A stretch of 64,000 nt of DNA from Armigeres subalbatus. Taxonomy: Eukaryota; Arthropoda; Insecta; Diptera; Culicidae. Location: the NCBI RefSeq assembly GCF_024139115.2, contig NC_085139.1, positions 5,365,533-5,429,532 of the forward strand. Reading direction: 5' to 3'. A model generated the notes under the pieces. It made no database searches. It was not told the origin of the DNA and was given only the letters and a program-made list of their open reading frames with translations. The position numbers were made by a program, and so were the translations under genes. This document shows, one piece after another, positions 45,255-56,689 of this stretch. Position 1 is the stretch's first letter, and each line of letters begins with the position of its first letter.

Positions 45255-46030
45255 TCATGTGTGTGGGATACCGAAAGTGTCCCTGGTGATATAAAGTAAC
45301 TTCAGTCAAAGGTTGTGCTATAAGTGTTGAGTGAGCACTCTGTAAATGCTACTGGGAGCACTGCAAGCTCCACTTAACATACTACAAACGTACAGAGGCT
45401 GACGTCTCGGCCTCATTCATTCACGGGGTTTCGAGTAGCAAGGTTGTGGCAGTGGAGCGGTTCTTCCCAGCTGGAAATAGGTTTCACAAATGGCGATCCT
45501 GCCAGCCTTTTCTTGAAAAAAATCCAAAGAAAAGTTGAATTATCTGGCTAGTTTATAAGATAGTGGAAGAACCGCTCCTCGCACAACATAAAACGTCGCG
45601 GTGCGGTTCCGTGCAATCGAGTTGTTTGTGCTTTTTTTTTTCATCGAAGTACATCGAGGTGAGTGTAAACAACAGCCTGTTGGTTTCCAATGGTTTCCAA
45701 TAATTAGTCCAGGGGCGTGGCGATTAAGCGGAATAGAAGCGGAGTTTCGTAACCTGTTAGTTAGAGTTTGGATCATTTTATCAAGTGAATTCAACGGTTT
45801 CTTTGCGATGTTGTTGTTTTGCAGACGAGCCGCTTTAGGTCGTTGCCCAAATGTCACATCGCGAAGGAGAGGGAAACAGTGCTGGTTGTTTTGCTAAGGC
45901 AAATGTCGCACGGACGGCTTCCCTGTTCGATGTTGTTGTTTTGCAGACGAGCCGCTTTAGGTCGTTGCGCAAATGTCACAATGTGTAAGTTCATTTTAGT
46001 TCAAACCTAACTCCAACACACCATACGTTT
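45255..46030. other. Unassigned region with 53-bp direct repeat
   Basis: A 53-bp block occurs at 45806-45858 and 45928-45980 with one mismatch. Each contains ttgttgttttgcag, which looks like a 3' splice site. A donor-like gaggtgagt lies at 45656-45664. An inverted pair, agcggttcttcccagct and agtggaagaaccgct, lies at 45457 and 45563. It could be an element 5' UTR or an unrecognised untranslated exon. Confidence 0.4.
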
Positions 46031-47101
46031 GCTTGTATAGAGGTCCTGAAAATATTATCCGCCTAGTAACATTAAGTCCTATATTTCTCTTCGTTTTGCT
46101 AAAATCGGTGACATTCTCCAATTAGCGTCGCATTTTTCACCTCATGTACGACTAAGATAGACTGCTCAAGAATAAACCATCATAATGAACTTCTTGAAAA
46201 ATGATCTTCACAATTTATGTGCTGATCGACCTCAGCCAAGCATACAAAATAAAGAGTCTAACTCCATTGCCATTTTTCCTCTTTATTTTCCCTTCACTTA
46301 CGCTTTTTCTCCGCGCACACAAAGTAAAAGGCACAAGCATAATTTTCCTGCCACCCCATCGGCGATGTCAGCGCGGAATGTGGATAATCGCATTCCACTC
46401 ATCGTCTCATCATCGCAGTATGCGTGCGGTGTGGCCTCCCAGCAGCAGCAGCCCGATTGCTTTGATTAACTCGCGGGCACGTAGATTTCACGTGAGACGA
46501 CGCGGATTTGTGTTTACAGTCTCTTCTAAAAGTATAAATTTGATTTCCAACATCTTCCTTCGCCGATCCGAACCGATTGCGGCAGCGTCTGCCGAAAATA
46601 AACAAAAATAAATGGTGACACTTTTATGTACATGATCGTGAAAGAGGGAATAAACTTGGTTGATGTGAGGCTTGGGGAGGACACGTCACCACATGACGCA
46701 TAACCTTTGGCGACGACGCGGTTCGATTATTGGCTGTTCGGAGCAAAACAGGCGACGACTTGGGGAACATTCGCCATCGAAATGTCGACACTCTTCGGGA
46801 ACAATTTCAACTCTGAATGCCGGCCGTAACTGTATAGTCTTTAGCTACATTCAGCTTGGGTTGATTGATTGAAATCGATCCACTAGTTTTGAACATCTTT
46901 TTCAAATTTATTCAGGTGAAATCTCTGATCTCACATCGGTGGTTCATATAGGATCTGCTGAATGCAGCAATATTAACAGAAGCGTCGATCAAGTAGACAA
47001 GGACTAATTTTGGAAGTTGAAAGATATTGTGCTTGACAATAAAATGAATTTCATTGATGATGTGTCAGAAAAAGAATCCTTATCGGGAGTAGCTTTTTTT
47101 A
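46031..47101. other. Unique intron sequence
   Basis: No repeats recognised. Bases 46310-46510 and 46660-46850 are GC-richer, with a cagcagcagcagcc run at 46439. Open frames here have no family features. Possible regulatory DNA by exclusion only. Confidence 0.35.
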
Positions 47102-47800
47102 TCTTCTATATAATAAAAATGAAATGGTCTGTGTTAGTATCCGCATAACACGAAAACGGCTGGATGGATTCTAATAAAAGTTATTAGCTTTGTGGTCAAC
47201 TTCTTCTCTGCCTTCTTAGATGAAGTTTCGCACCAACTTTATACAACATATTTATGCCACGCAAATGCAGTGGAGCTCACTGCTGCCTACAGTCTCGACA
47301 GGTTCGTAAAATTGTATCTGCACAAAGTCAAGTGACCTTTTTTAGAAAATCTCACATCGAATGTCTGCAGTTCAGACGTCTGTCATAACACTGAGCTGCA
47401 GTCCAACGAGACGTATCTTCTTCACAGAGTTGAACCGCACACGGCGTATGTGTAATCGAATACCTTCTTTCGGCTCATGGTTAACTGCCGCAACGCACCA
47501 TCTGGAACTTCATCTTTCGCTATGCTTGCACAAATGCAACAAGAAAACATGTTACACGTCCCGAGCAGCCGGTCGGGAAATCCGCCTTGCGTATCCTCAT
47601 CCCGTGAGGGGAATGATCTGTGACACGCTGTGAGAGTTGATACAATTTGCATTTGCCCACGCTACGACCCGAAGCAATACCAAGGGTATGCGATACGCGT
47701 TGTTCTTCAACCAGGTGTCAAAGGGAAATTTGATGATGTGTATGTATATGATTTTGGCTTGATCATCGGAGAAAATGAACGTTTTAGTAATCAATCAATA
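47102..47800 (+). mobile_element. Possible Helitron 5' end
   Basis: Starts TC followed by ttctatataataaaaatgaa, then gtccgtgttagtatccgc-type sequence and aaaacggctggatggattc. This resembles the 5' terminus of insect Helitrons (TC after A, AT-rich leader, then a conserved aacggctgga block). The body (47345-47700) has no clear Rep or helicase domain, and I did not find a CTRR end. Confidence 0.4.
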
Positions 47801-48894
47801 TCTTGAATTGCAAACAACTAATTGCATCAAAAGCAACGTACATTAAAGATGATGGATATTGGTGTCCCTGGTGCCACTAGGGGAAACGATGAGTTAAAAG
47901 TAAGAAGTGATATCCTCCATCGTGTCAAGCAAGCTCCCGCGGATAGGAAGGAAAAGCTCCTTGGCCCATTCATATCCGTCGCAATCGAACAAATTGGACA
48001 CGCGCGACCGGGAATGACACAGTTAAAAGAGATGCCGCCGTTCGTTGGATGCTGCAGATGGAAAACGAAAGGAGTCATGTGTGCGCGCGAGTCGCCTGGC
48101 GAAAATTGACTGCTGTCCAAAAAGTCAAAATGTGCTCAAAATTACAACAAAATTAAACACGCTCTGATTCCGCTTTTTCGCCACAACCGCACCGTAACTT
48201 CGCCGTCAAGCGATCCCAAAGGGGTTAATTTTGGAATGGAAATCAGTCGTTCTACGATGGGGAAGGAAAGAAAGAGGGGGCGACGCATTTGCACGAACAC
48301 GCTCTTTAATGAATTTTAATTGCATGTCTCAATAAATATCTCGGCACAAGCGGAGCATCGGATGGTCGGTTCTCAGCTACCGGCAATAGTTCAGCATTTT
48401 CGCAAGGGGAGGGGATATGAAATACATTAAAATTAATGTTTCTGACGAACATTCAGGGTTATACGAATAATTCGGAATTCAAATATGTTTAGTGATATGC
48501 TCTGACTATATGCTTCTTGCATGTTGTTTGACTATCGGACTATTTGACTTACAGTATATGTGAATATCATCTTCACAATTTCGTTATTTCTCGATCACTT
48601 AAGATAGCTTTGGACTCAAAAATCAAGTATCTCTGAAAATTTAAGCAGAAACAAGGAATATGAGTATCTGTTTTTTTTTCTGGATGAAGCTCTTATCTAC
48701 ATCTGCATCTCTACAGAAACCACATGAAAGAATTATTGTTAATCAGAAAGCACCTTGAATGACAATGATAAGAAATGCATCTGTACCACTTTTTAAACAA
48801 TGATTTCATCGAAGTATTTTGATTATTTTATCCTGAATGGTTCAGGAATCACGCTTCTGCAAACAGTGGAGTAGAGGTAATCCGATCCAAAAAT
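47801..48894. other. No gene recognised; part unique
   Basis: A frame at 47822-48109 (95 codons, with KQAPADRKEKLLGPF) shows no family I can name. Bases 48100-48420 are moderately GC-rich and repeat-free. The rest is AT-rich. Confidence 0.35.
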
Positions 48895-49150
48895 CGTCAG
48901 CGGCAGCGTTTATTGCAGTTTTGAGAGACAGAGAGACAGGAACACCGTCTTCAACCAGAGGTCGTACAGACTGAACACTTAACACCTAGACAACGGACAG
49001 AACACATAACACCCAGTGGACCGGTGGAGAATTTTTCGATCACGAAAAGTTTCCTCCTTACCGAGGCGGGAATCGAACCCACGCTTCATAGTCCATGCGT
49101 CTAAACGATTGACGTCGCTAATCGCACGGCCACGAAGCTCGGTGACGCAG
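48895..49150 (-). mobile_element. tRNA-headed SINE
   Basis: The minus strand begins gagcttcgtggccgtgcgat, has a long variable arm region, and contains B-box gggttcgattcccgcc. A body of about 170 bp follows, ending near ctgacgatttttggatcgg. The head is tRNA-Ser-like in spacing. No closing acceptor stem. Confidence 0.6.
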
Positions 49151-50526
49151 CATGGCAATATATTTTTTTTGCCGAAATTTCTAATTTCTTTTTTAAAACT
49201 TCTACAGAAATTCTTCAAAATTTTCAGAAGAAATACTTTAAAAGTTGTATCATGAAACGAAATTTTGCATAAATTTCCAGGGAAAATTGTTTTGAATTTA
49301 CACAAGGATTTTTTTTAAATTTACAAACTTCAAAATATTTATTCAAAATACTTCGAAATTTACACACGAGAATCTTCGGATTTTCCACGAGAGTTTGTTT
49401 AGTATTTTCATGGAAAATTCTTCGGAATTATACGGGAGAAGGTTCAGCAAATTATTCGGAATTTAGACTGGAACTTCTTCAACACATCCGCGAAACATTC
49501 TTCGGAATTTCCACGGGACTGACTAAAACGCATCGGATTTGGAGAATTGTTACAAATGTTAAAAATCGGTAAACTATCCAATCCCGTATGTGCATCGCAA
49601 ACACAGACATCTCCCAAGTAACATTTTAAGTTTTATAACGCTCTTGAAGACCATAATTTACTCTTCAAGGGTGTTATAAAACCAGCATAAAACCAAAATG
49701 TTACAAGGGCTGTAACCGTTCGGCTACAAAATCCTTGCATTTATTTAAAATTATGTGTATGTTGAAATGTTTCCAAACTGTTGTGTCCTTTTTTATTATA
49801 ATTGTGTTGGGTTAGTAGGATTAGGAAAAGACGAATTGTATTAGTAGTAATAAAATCCTGTTCGAAAATGTATGCAAAATTATAAAGGGGTGAGGTTGAT
49901 CAACTGTGGTACGAAATGGGAGAAGGATTCGTGTTGGATGGGTGGAAACAGTCGACATGGAAGGCATGTGGAAGGATAATGGAAGGAGGAAAAATTGCGC
50001 GGGAAACCATATGAAAAGGGGAGCTAGCATACCTTTGGGGAGTAGTTGGCTCATTAGTAAATCGGCGTTCATGCGACACATTTGTGAGTGCGTGATTATC
50101 CAAAGTGCTTTAGCAGTATCCAAAAGTGAAATTGGCTTTAGTGAACGACCTCTTCCCAAAAACTCAAAGTTCCGAAAAACTCGTTCAGGTAAACTAGACC
50201 ACCGGAAATAGCTAAAGCCTAAGTATTAAAGCTTAATTGGTCTTCAGGACCTTTTTTGTTTGTCAAATCATCAGATCTATGAACCGCACAGTGCACGATC
50301 GGTCAATTCAACAAGCTAGTTGAGTTGGCCTAACAGTAAAGGAGCGAAACTCCAGGCCCTACTTCCGCCGGAGAGAACCCTTCTCGGCGTGGCCAATACG
50401 GTCTCGCCCGTGGTCCGTCGATACCGTCAAAGAAGGGAACGCCGTTAATCCCCGACTACTAAGGTAGCCTCTCTGGTGTGCCGCCATCGCGCCAGGCCCA
50501 GAAAGCCTTCGATCCCGCCATTGGAT
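49151..50526. other. AT-rich sequence, small MITE and unassigned GC block
   Basis: Bases 49190-49530 are degenerate attcttcggaattt-type repeats. Bases 49618-49708 form a small inverted repeat (agtaacattttaagttttat with ataaaaccaaaatgttac; inner arms ctcttgaag/cttcaag). Bases 50330-50526 are GC-richer and continue after the polypurine element at 52276, so they belong to an older unnamed element or host sequence. Confidence 0.4.
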
Positions 50527-50535
50527 CGTGCTAAT

Positions 50536-52266
50536 GGTTTAGGGTCATTTGGCCTAATGTCGTTTGGCCGAATGCCATTTGGCCGAAAGGGTCATTTGGC
50601 CGAACGCCATTTGGCAGAATAGTTGAAATACGCTTTCTTACGAAGTGAGAAGTGAGTGGTGAAAAGCAATAAAGAAGAAGGAAGAATAAAGGAAGAAATA
50701 AGGAAAAACAAAGAAAGAAGAAGGAAGAAGAAAGAAGGAAGAAGAAAGAAGGAAGAAGGAAGAAGGAAGGAGGAAGGAGGAAGAAGGAAGAAGGAAGAAG
50801 GAAGAAGGAAGGAGGAAGGAAGAAGGAGGAAGAAGAAAGAAGGAAAAAAGAAGACGAAAGAAGGAAGAAGGAAGAAGGAAGCAGGAAGAAGGAAGAAGGA
50901 AGAAGAAAGTAGGAAGAAAGAAGAAGGAAGAAGGAAGAAGTATGAAGGAAGAAGGAAGAAGCAAGAAGGAAGTAGGAAGAAGGATGAGGGAAGAAGGAAG
51001 AAGAAAGAAGGAAGAAGGAAGAAAGAAGAAGGAAGAAGGAAGAATGAAGAAGAAAGAAGGAAAAAGGAAGAAAGAAGAAGGAAGAAGGAAGAAGGAAGGA
51101 GGAAGAAGGAAGAAGAAGGAAGAAAAACTAAGGAAGAAAGAAGAGGAAAGAAGGACGAAGAAAGCAGAAAGAAGAAAGATGGAAGAAGGAAGAAGAAAGA
51201 AGGAAGAAGAAAGAGGGAATAAGGAGGAATGAAGAAGGAAGAAGGAAAAACGAAGAAAGAAGAAGGAAAAAGGAAGAAGGAAGAAGGAAGGAGGAAGAAG
51301 GAAAGTGGAAGAAGGAAGAAGGAAGAGGAAGGAAGAAAAACTAAGGAAGAAAGAAGAAGAAAGAAGGACGAAGAAAGCAGAAAGAAGGAAGAAGGAAAAA
51401 CGAAGAAAGAAGGAAGAAGGAAGAAGAAAGAAGGAAGAAAGAAGAAGAAAGAAGGAAGAAGGAAGAAGGAAGAAAGAAGAAGGAAGAAGGAACAAGGAAG
51501 AAGGAAGAAGGAAGAAGGAAGAAGAAAGAAGGAAGAAGGAAGAAGGAAGAAGGAAGAAGAAAGAAGGAAGAAGGAAGAAGGAAGAAGGAAGAAGGAAGAA
51601 GGAAGAAGGAAGAAGGAAGAAGGAAGAAGGAAGAAGGAAGAAGGAAGAACGATAAACGAAGAAGGAAGAAGGAAGAAGGAAGAGGGAAGAAGGAAGAAGG
51701 AAGAAGGAAGAAAGAAGAAGGAAGAAGGAAGAAGGAAGAAGGAAGAAGGAAGAAGGAAGAAGGAAGAAGGAAGAAGGAAGAAGGAAGAAGGAAGAAGGAA
51801 GAATGAAGAAGGAAGAAGGAAGATGGAAGAAGGAAGAAGGAAGAAGGAAGAAGGAAGAAGGAAGTAGGAAGTAGAAAGAAGGGAGAAGGAAGAAGAAGGT
51901 AGAAATAAGGAGGAAGGAAGAAGAAAGAAAGAAAAGAAGGAAGAAGGAAGAAGGAAGAAGAAAGAAGAAAGAAGAAAGAAGAAAGAAGAAAGAAGGAAGA
52001 AGGAAGAATGAAGAAGGAAAAATTAAGGAAGAAAGAAGAGGAAAGAAGGACGAAGAAAGCAGAAAGAAGGAAGAAGGGAGAAGGAAGAAGGAAGGCAGAA
52101 GAAGGAAGAAAGTAGAAGGAAGAAGGAAAAAGAAGAAGAAAGAAGGAAGAAGGAATGAGGAGGAAGGAAGAAAGAAGAAGGAAGGAGGAAGAAGGACTAC
52201 TCGTAATCTGAGGTCAATTTTTTTTAACTATTCGGCCAAACGGCATTCTGCCAAATGGCCTGACAC
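50536..52266. mobile_element. Foldback-like element carrying a polypurine tract
   Basis: cgtgctaat (9 bp) stands at 50527-50535 and 52267-52275, so this is an insertion. The left end has repeated catttggccgaatg-type words (50545-50640). The right end has ggccaaacggcattctgcca and ggcctgacac in inverted orientation. About 1.55 kb of G/A-only repeats (gaaggaa/gaagaa) lie between them. Drosophila FB elements also make 9-bp duplications; a relationship is only suggested. Confidence 0.7.
50650..52196 (+). repeat. (GGAAGAA)n-type polypurine microsatellite
   Basis: Almost uninterrupted purines on the plus strand for about 1.55 kb. The cores are gaagaag, gaaggaa and gaggaagg. The purest run, a 7-bp gaaggaa repeat, spans about 51550-51850. 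Very long Lys/Glu/Arg frames on the plus strand and Phe/Leu/Ser frames on the minus strand are artefacts. Mirror-symmetric purine tracts of this kind can form triplex DNA. Confidence 0.95.
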
Positions 52267-52275
52267 CGTGCTAAT

Positions 52276-52907
52276 CCAGCCAACAACCTGCCATCTTAAT
52301 TGGACCAAGTCGTCAAGCTTCTTTTCCGCAACAACAACGAGCGCTCGTCAACGTCGTCGAACATCACCAACGGTACGTACCTACAACGGATGCCACCCAC
52401 CCATATTGACCCCCATTTTGCAAATAGTACAATAAAAACCATTCCTAATCAACAATAGTTTCAAATAAACCCATAGTCAGACCCACACATAAAGTACAGT
52501 TCATCCTAATAATTAAAGAATTCCACAGTTTGCATATCCGTTGTTCCGCGTAGCCCCTCCGAATTACCCAGTAGCATGCCGGCCCTGCGACACAGTTCAG
52601 GGGTCCCATGTTGCTGAGCTAGTTATCCGGGAGTCGTTGTCGTCGTGAGGCTTGAGAGCATCCCGTATAAGTCTAAGATAGTCTCACATCAATAATGCAA
52701 CTTACGGGCAAGGCTCTAATCAATCAAGATTTCACCGAGAGTACTGTCACAACGATGACGCCGGTATCAGCATTCCCAGCAGAAAGCGGATCAACGAATG
52801 GCCGTCGCTAACAGCAGCACCACTCAACAAGGGCGTAGCTAGAGGGGGGCAGTCCTCCCCTAATTGGTGGAAAGATTGAACGGGTACTGAAATGAATTCC
52901 CTTAAAC
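52276..52907. other. Unassigned element flank
   Basis: Continues the sequence interrupted at 50526. GC-moderate, with caataaaaacc near 52431 and a run of unrelated words. No coding domain recognised. It may be an LTR or LINE leader; neither could be shown. Confidence 0.3.
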
Positions 52908-52915
52908 ATGTGCAC

Positions 52916-53626
52916 TAGGGTGGCTCAAATTAGTATGGGAAAAACTTTTTCCAAATTTTTTGATGGGCCGCCCTCTTATTCAGTTCTATTTGATTCCCTG
53001 ATGCTCTGGACAAAATTTCAGCCAAATCGGCCAACGTTGGGGCGGTGCTAAACTCGTTGGATGTTTATATGCAAAAGTGTATGCAGAAACATCCAAAAAC
53101 AGTGAATTGCAGTTGGACGGCACAACTTACGATGAAGAACTATGGTACTCATTCAGATCTTGAAGATTTAAATACAAAATATGTTATGCAGAAAACCGCG
53201 AGAAGATTAAAGTTTGCCCGGCTAAGTTATTAGCATTTCTCTGAAGTGGGGTTTGAGCAAATTTCGTTTCTTTTACCTTTGAAAAGAAATAAATTCACCC
53301 CTACAACCCTCCAGTAAAATGCTAATATCTTTGCCTACCAAACTCTAATCTTCTCGCGGTTTTCTGCATAACATTTTGTATTTTATTCTACAAGAACTGA
53401 ATGAATATCATGGTTCTTGATGGTAAATTGTGCCATCCAACTGCAAATCACTGTTTTTGGATGTTTCTGCATACATTTTTCCATATAAACTTCCAACGAG
53501 TTTAGCACCGCTCAAACGTTGACCGATTTGGCTGAAATTTTGTCCAGAGCATCAGGGCATCAAATAGAACCGAATAAAAGGGCGGCCCATCAAAAAATTT
53601 GAAAAAGTGTTTTTTGAGCCACCCTA
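52916..53626. mobile_element. hAT-like foldback, 711 bp, 8-bp target duplication
   Basis: atgtgcac occurs at 52908-52915 and 53627-53634. The element begins tagggtggctcaaa and ends with its inverse. The arms of about 335 bp each run almost to the centre and share gggccgccct, ctctggacaaaatttcagcc, aaacatccaaaaacagtga and cgcgagaagatta. Eight-base duplications with TAGGG-type ends fit hAT. There is no transposase. Confidence 0.88.
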
Positions 53627-53682
53627 ATGTGCACTTTACGTTCCAATCATATTCAGAAATAGGTGGTTGAAATTCAAAAGAT

Positions 53683-54300
53683 GAGCTTGAGCTTGAGCTT
53701 GATTGACTGCTCGCAGTTGCTACTCCATTATGACCAGGTCAGCTGTTCTTGCACAGGGAACCAACAGATGTTTGCTTGGGACTAGCGCACATCTTCAATG
53801 TACAAGTACTGGTGATCTCATTTGTAAGGTCATACTGGCGCCTGCCACGTCAGAATGCAAGTCAATGTAGGGAAGGGGGAAATGATGATGCAATCACTCG
53901 CCCACTGCAAGCCGAATACACCTCTGCACTTGCCACGAGTTCATGCGGAATTTGTTGGAATTTCTGGGTTAGGTTGGAGAGGCAGAGGTCCGTCTTGGTT
54001 AACGAGCTGCCAATGCGATAGATAGGAGAAGGTAACTGATGAAATTTCTAATTGGATGTAGGAAACGAGCTCTATAGTTCATTTCCAATTCTAGCAGATT
54101 ACTGTTAGAATACTCAAGTTGAAGGTATAGGAATAGTAATGGAAACGGTATGGAAGTCCATTTCCAGTTCTAGCGATTGCTAGAACATGAGAAATAAAGA
54201 GAAAGATACAAAGTAGGAGAATGGAACGGACCTGGGATTGAACCCACGACCTCCTGCGTATGAGGCAGAAGCAGTAGCCATATGACTACCAAGCCCGCTC
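53683..54300 (-). mobile_element. tRNA-headed SINE with long 3' body, 22-bp target duplication
   Basis: The same 22 bp (aggtggttgaaattcaaaag plus at) lies at 53661-53682 and 54301-54322. The minus strand starts gagcgggcttggtagtcata, with B-box gggttcaatccca at about 54235, so it has a Pol III-type head. The 3' body (54063-53683) is nearly identical to 1490-1107 and ends in a caagct repeat tail. Confidence 0.87.
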
Positions 54301-54399
54301 AGGTGGTTGAAATTCAAAAGATTCCTAAAAACTTATTAGGGTATCCAGGACAAATATATGAATATATGAAAAATATATGAAATAAAAAAAATTCAAAAC

Positions 54400-56560
54400 A
54401 ACTCGAAACATTTCGGGCTCAAGAATTCTTCTCGAAATCCTTCTAGAAGCTCCCTTGGGAACTTCTAAATTCCTTCGGAAAGTTTTCCACATACAATTCC
54501 TCTGAAAATCGTTCAAAAATCCTTTTCATGTAATTGTAATTCCTCCTTATCTAAAAAACCATCACTAATTTTTTTTAGGAAATTCATGAGGAAATTCCTT
54601 GAAGATTCCTTTTCTCCTCTCCAAGATTTACTTCTAGAGATTTCTTCTGCTATTCTTCCAGAAAAATCTCCGGCATTTCCTTCAGGAATGCATTCGAGAG
54701 TTTCTTCAAGAATACATACCGAATTGCCTCCCAAAATTCCACCAGAAGTTTCGGATTTCGTTCCATAATTTCACTTGTGAATCTATCAGAAATTCCTTCG
54801 GAAATTCTTCTAGGAAGATAAGAAAATTATGTTAAGCTTTTTAGTGGAATGTTTTCACCTGTCATAAGACGAGTTTAAACAATCCCATTGAATTACACCA
54901 CTTAATTGTATCTTGACAGATACGTATTTCGACCTCAACAGTAAGGCCGTCTTCAGTGTCTCGTACTTGACTCGAGTCGAGTCAAGTACGAGACACTGAA
55001 GACGGCCTTACTGTTGAGGTCGAAATACGTATCTGTCAAGATACAATTAAGTGGTGGAATTCAATGGGATTGTTTAAATTCGTCTTATGACAGGTCTTCT
55101 AGGAACTTTTCCGGGCATTCCTCTAGGAACTCTTCCTCAAATTCCTCCGGGAAAACTTCCAGGAATGTTTCCGAGAATACCTCCATAAATTCAATAGCGA
55201 AATCCTCTAGGATTTCATTCTGGAATTCTTTTCGCAATTACTTCAGAATATGCTTCAAGAATTCCTCTAGAAATTTCTCCAGGAATTCGTCCAAGTATTT
55301 CCCCGGAAAATTTTCCAGGTATTTTCTAGGAATTCCTTCAGGTACTTCTCCGGGAATTTGTCCGCGGAATTGTCCTAGAAATCTTTCCGGACTTCACTCG
55401 AAGTTCACTCCAGAATTTCATTCGGAAATTAATTTGAGAGTTCCTCCAGGATATCTTCCAAGAGGTCTTCCAGGAATTTCTTCTGAAAAAAAAACCGGAA
55501 ACTCCTCCGGTAATTTCTTCAGCAATTCATCTGAGAATACTTCCAGGATTTCATCCGGGAATTTCCTTGTGGGAATTCCTCCGAAAGTGCTTGTGGTAGT
55601 TCCTCCGGGAGCTCCTCCAGGAGTTTTCCCAAGGGTTCCTCTGGAAAACTCTCCAGGAACTTCACTAAGAATTCCTGCAGGATATTTGGCAGGAATTTCA
55701 CGGAAAATGGGATTTCGGAAGTTACTCTAGAAATTCAACTCCGGGTATTCCACCGGCTGTTCCTCTGAAAATTCCTCCGGAAGATCCACCAGTAGTTCCT
55801 CCGGGAATTCATTCAGGCTTTCTTTTAGGAATTTATCTACAAATTTCTCCAGAAGTTCCTCGGAGAATTTCTCTGGAAGTTCCTCCGGGAGGTCCTTTGA
55901 GAATTCTTCCAGGAGTTCCTCCTGAAATTTTTACGAAACTTCATTTGGGATTTCATCCAGGAGTTCTTACGAGAGTTCCTCCAGGATTCCCTCCGGAAAT
56001 TCTTCCTGTAGTTCTTCAAGAAATTCCTCCAGAAGTTCCACCGGCAGTTCCTCCGAGAATTCCTCTGATAATTTATCCAGGAATTCCTCCAGAAATTCCT
56101 CCGGGAATTTCTCCGGAAATTACTGTGGGAGTTCCTCCTCAGAGGAACACCCGGAGGAACTGCCGGTGAAACTTCCGGAGGAATTCTCGTAGAAACTGCC
56201 GGTGGATCTCCCGGAAGAATTCCCGAAGGAACTGCCGGAGGAGCTCCCGTAAGTACTCCCGGAGTAATTTCAGGAGGAACTCCTAGAAGAATTCCAAGAG
56301 GACCTGCCGGAGGAACTCCCAGAGAAACTATCGAAGAACTTCGGGAGGAATTTCCAGCTAAGTTTCTGAAGAAAGCCTAAATGGTTTCTTGAAAAAAGCG
56401 GGAATGATTTCCTGGAGGAGCTACTGGTGGAACTTCCGGAGGAATTCCCGAAGAAACTCCCAGATAAATTGCCTTTGGAATTCCTGGAGGATCTCTCGGA
56501 AGAATTCTTGAAAGAACTCTCGGAGGAATTTCTGAAGAAACTCCCGGGAGAATTTTCCAA
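54400..56560. repeat. Inverted degenerate minisatellite (ttcctccgg family)
   Basis: From 54400 to about 56125 the plus strand is built of degenerate 12- to 24-bp words such as ttcctccgggaattc and ttccaggagttcc. From 56140 to 56560 the same words run in the opposite orientation (ggaggaactcccggagg). The turn is near ttcctcctcagaggaa (56133). The region thus forms a giant imperfect hairpin. Open frames (55014-55730, 55897-56169) are by-products. A separate foldback is inserted at 54858-55094. Confidence 0.8.
54858..55094. mobile_element. Foldback with 118-bp arms and 1-bp spacer
   Basis: The centre is the g at 54976, and the arms 54858-54975 and 54977-55094 are reverse complements with only two mismatches noted. 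The outer end is cctgtcataagacga and the inner end cgtacttgactcga. Related to 39753-39904 and to the fragment at 3519-3590. Confidence 0.92.
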
Positions 56561-56689
56561 CACCCATAGGAACTGTTAGCGAAACTACCAGAAGAGTTTT
56601 CGGAAAAATCTTGGATAATTCATCTTATAGACAAATCTCGTCAAGCTGAAAGCTTTGTAGAGGTATGTAGCTAGACCATGATCATCATC

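Noticed and set aside
47361..48109. Helitron Rep/helicase or a host gene
   Set aside because: Frames of 90-95 codons show only vague resemblance; no Rep HUH motif or helicase Walker motif was seen.
50638..51867. Long Lys/Glu/Arg-rich plus-strand and Phe/Leu/Ser-rich minus-strand open frames
   Set aside because: Products of the polypurine microsatellite, open on both strands, with no domain.
50330..52690. LTR retrotransposon split by the polypurine element
   Set aside because: No paired LTR, primer-binding site or gag/pol domain was found; left as unassigned.
55014..56169. Frames of 238 and 90 codons rich in Pro, Ser and Asn
   Set aside because: Generated by the degenerate ttcctccgg minisatellite, partly across an inserted foldback.
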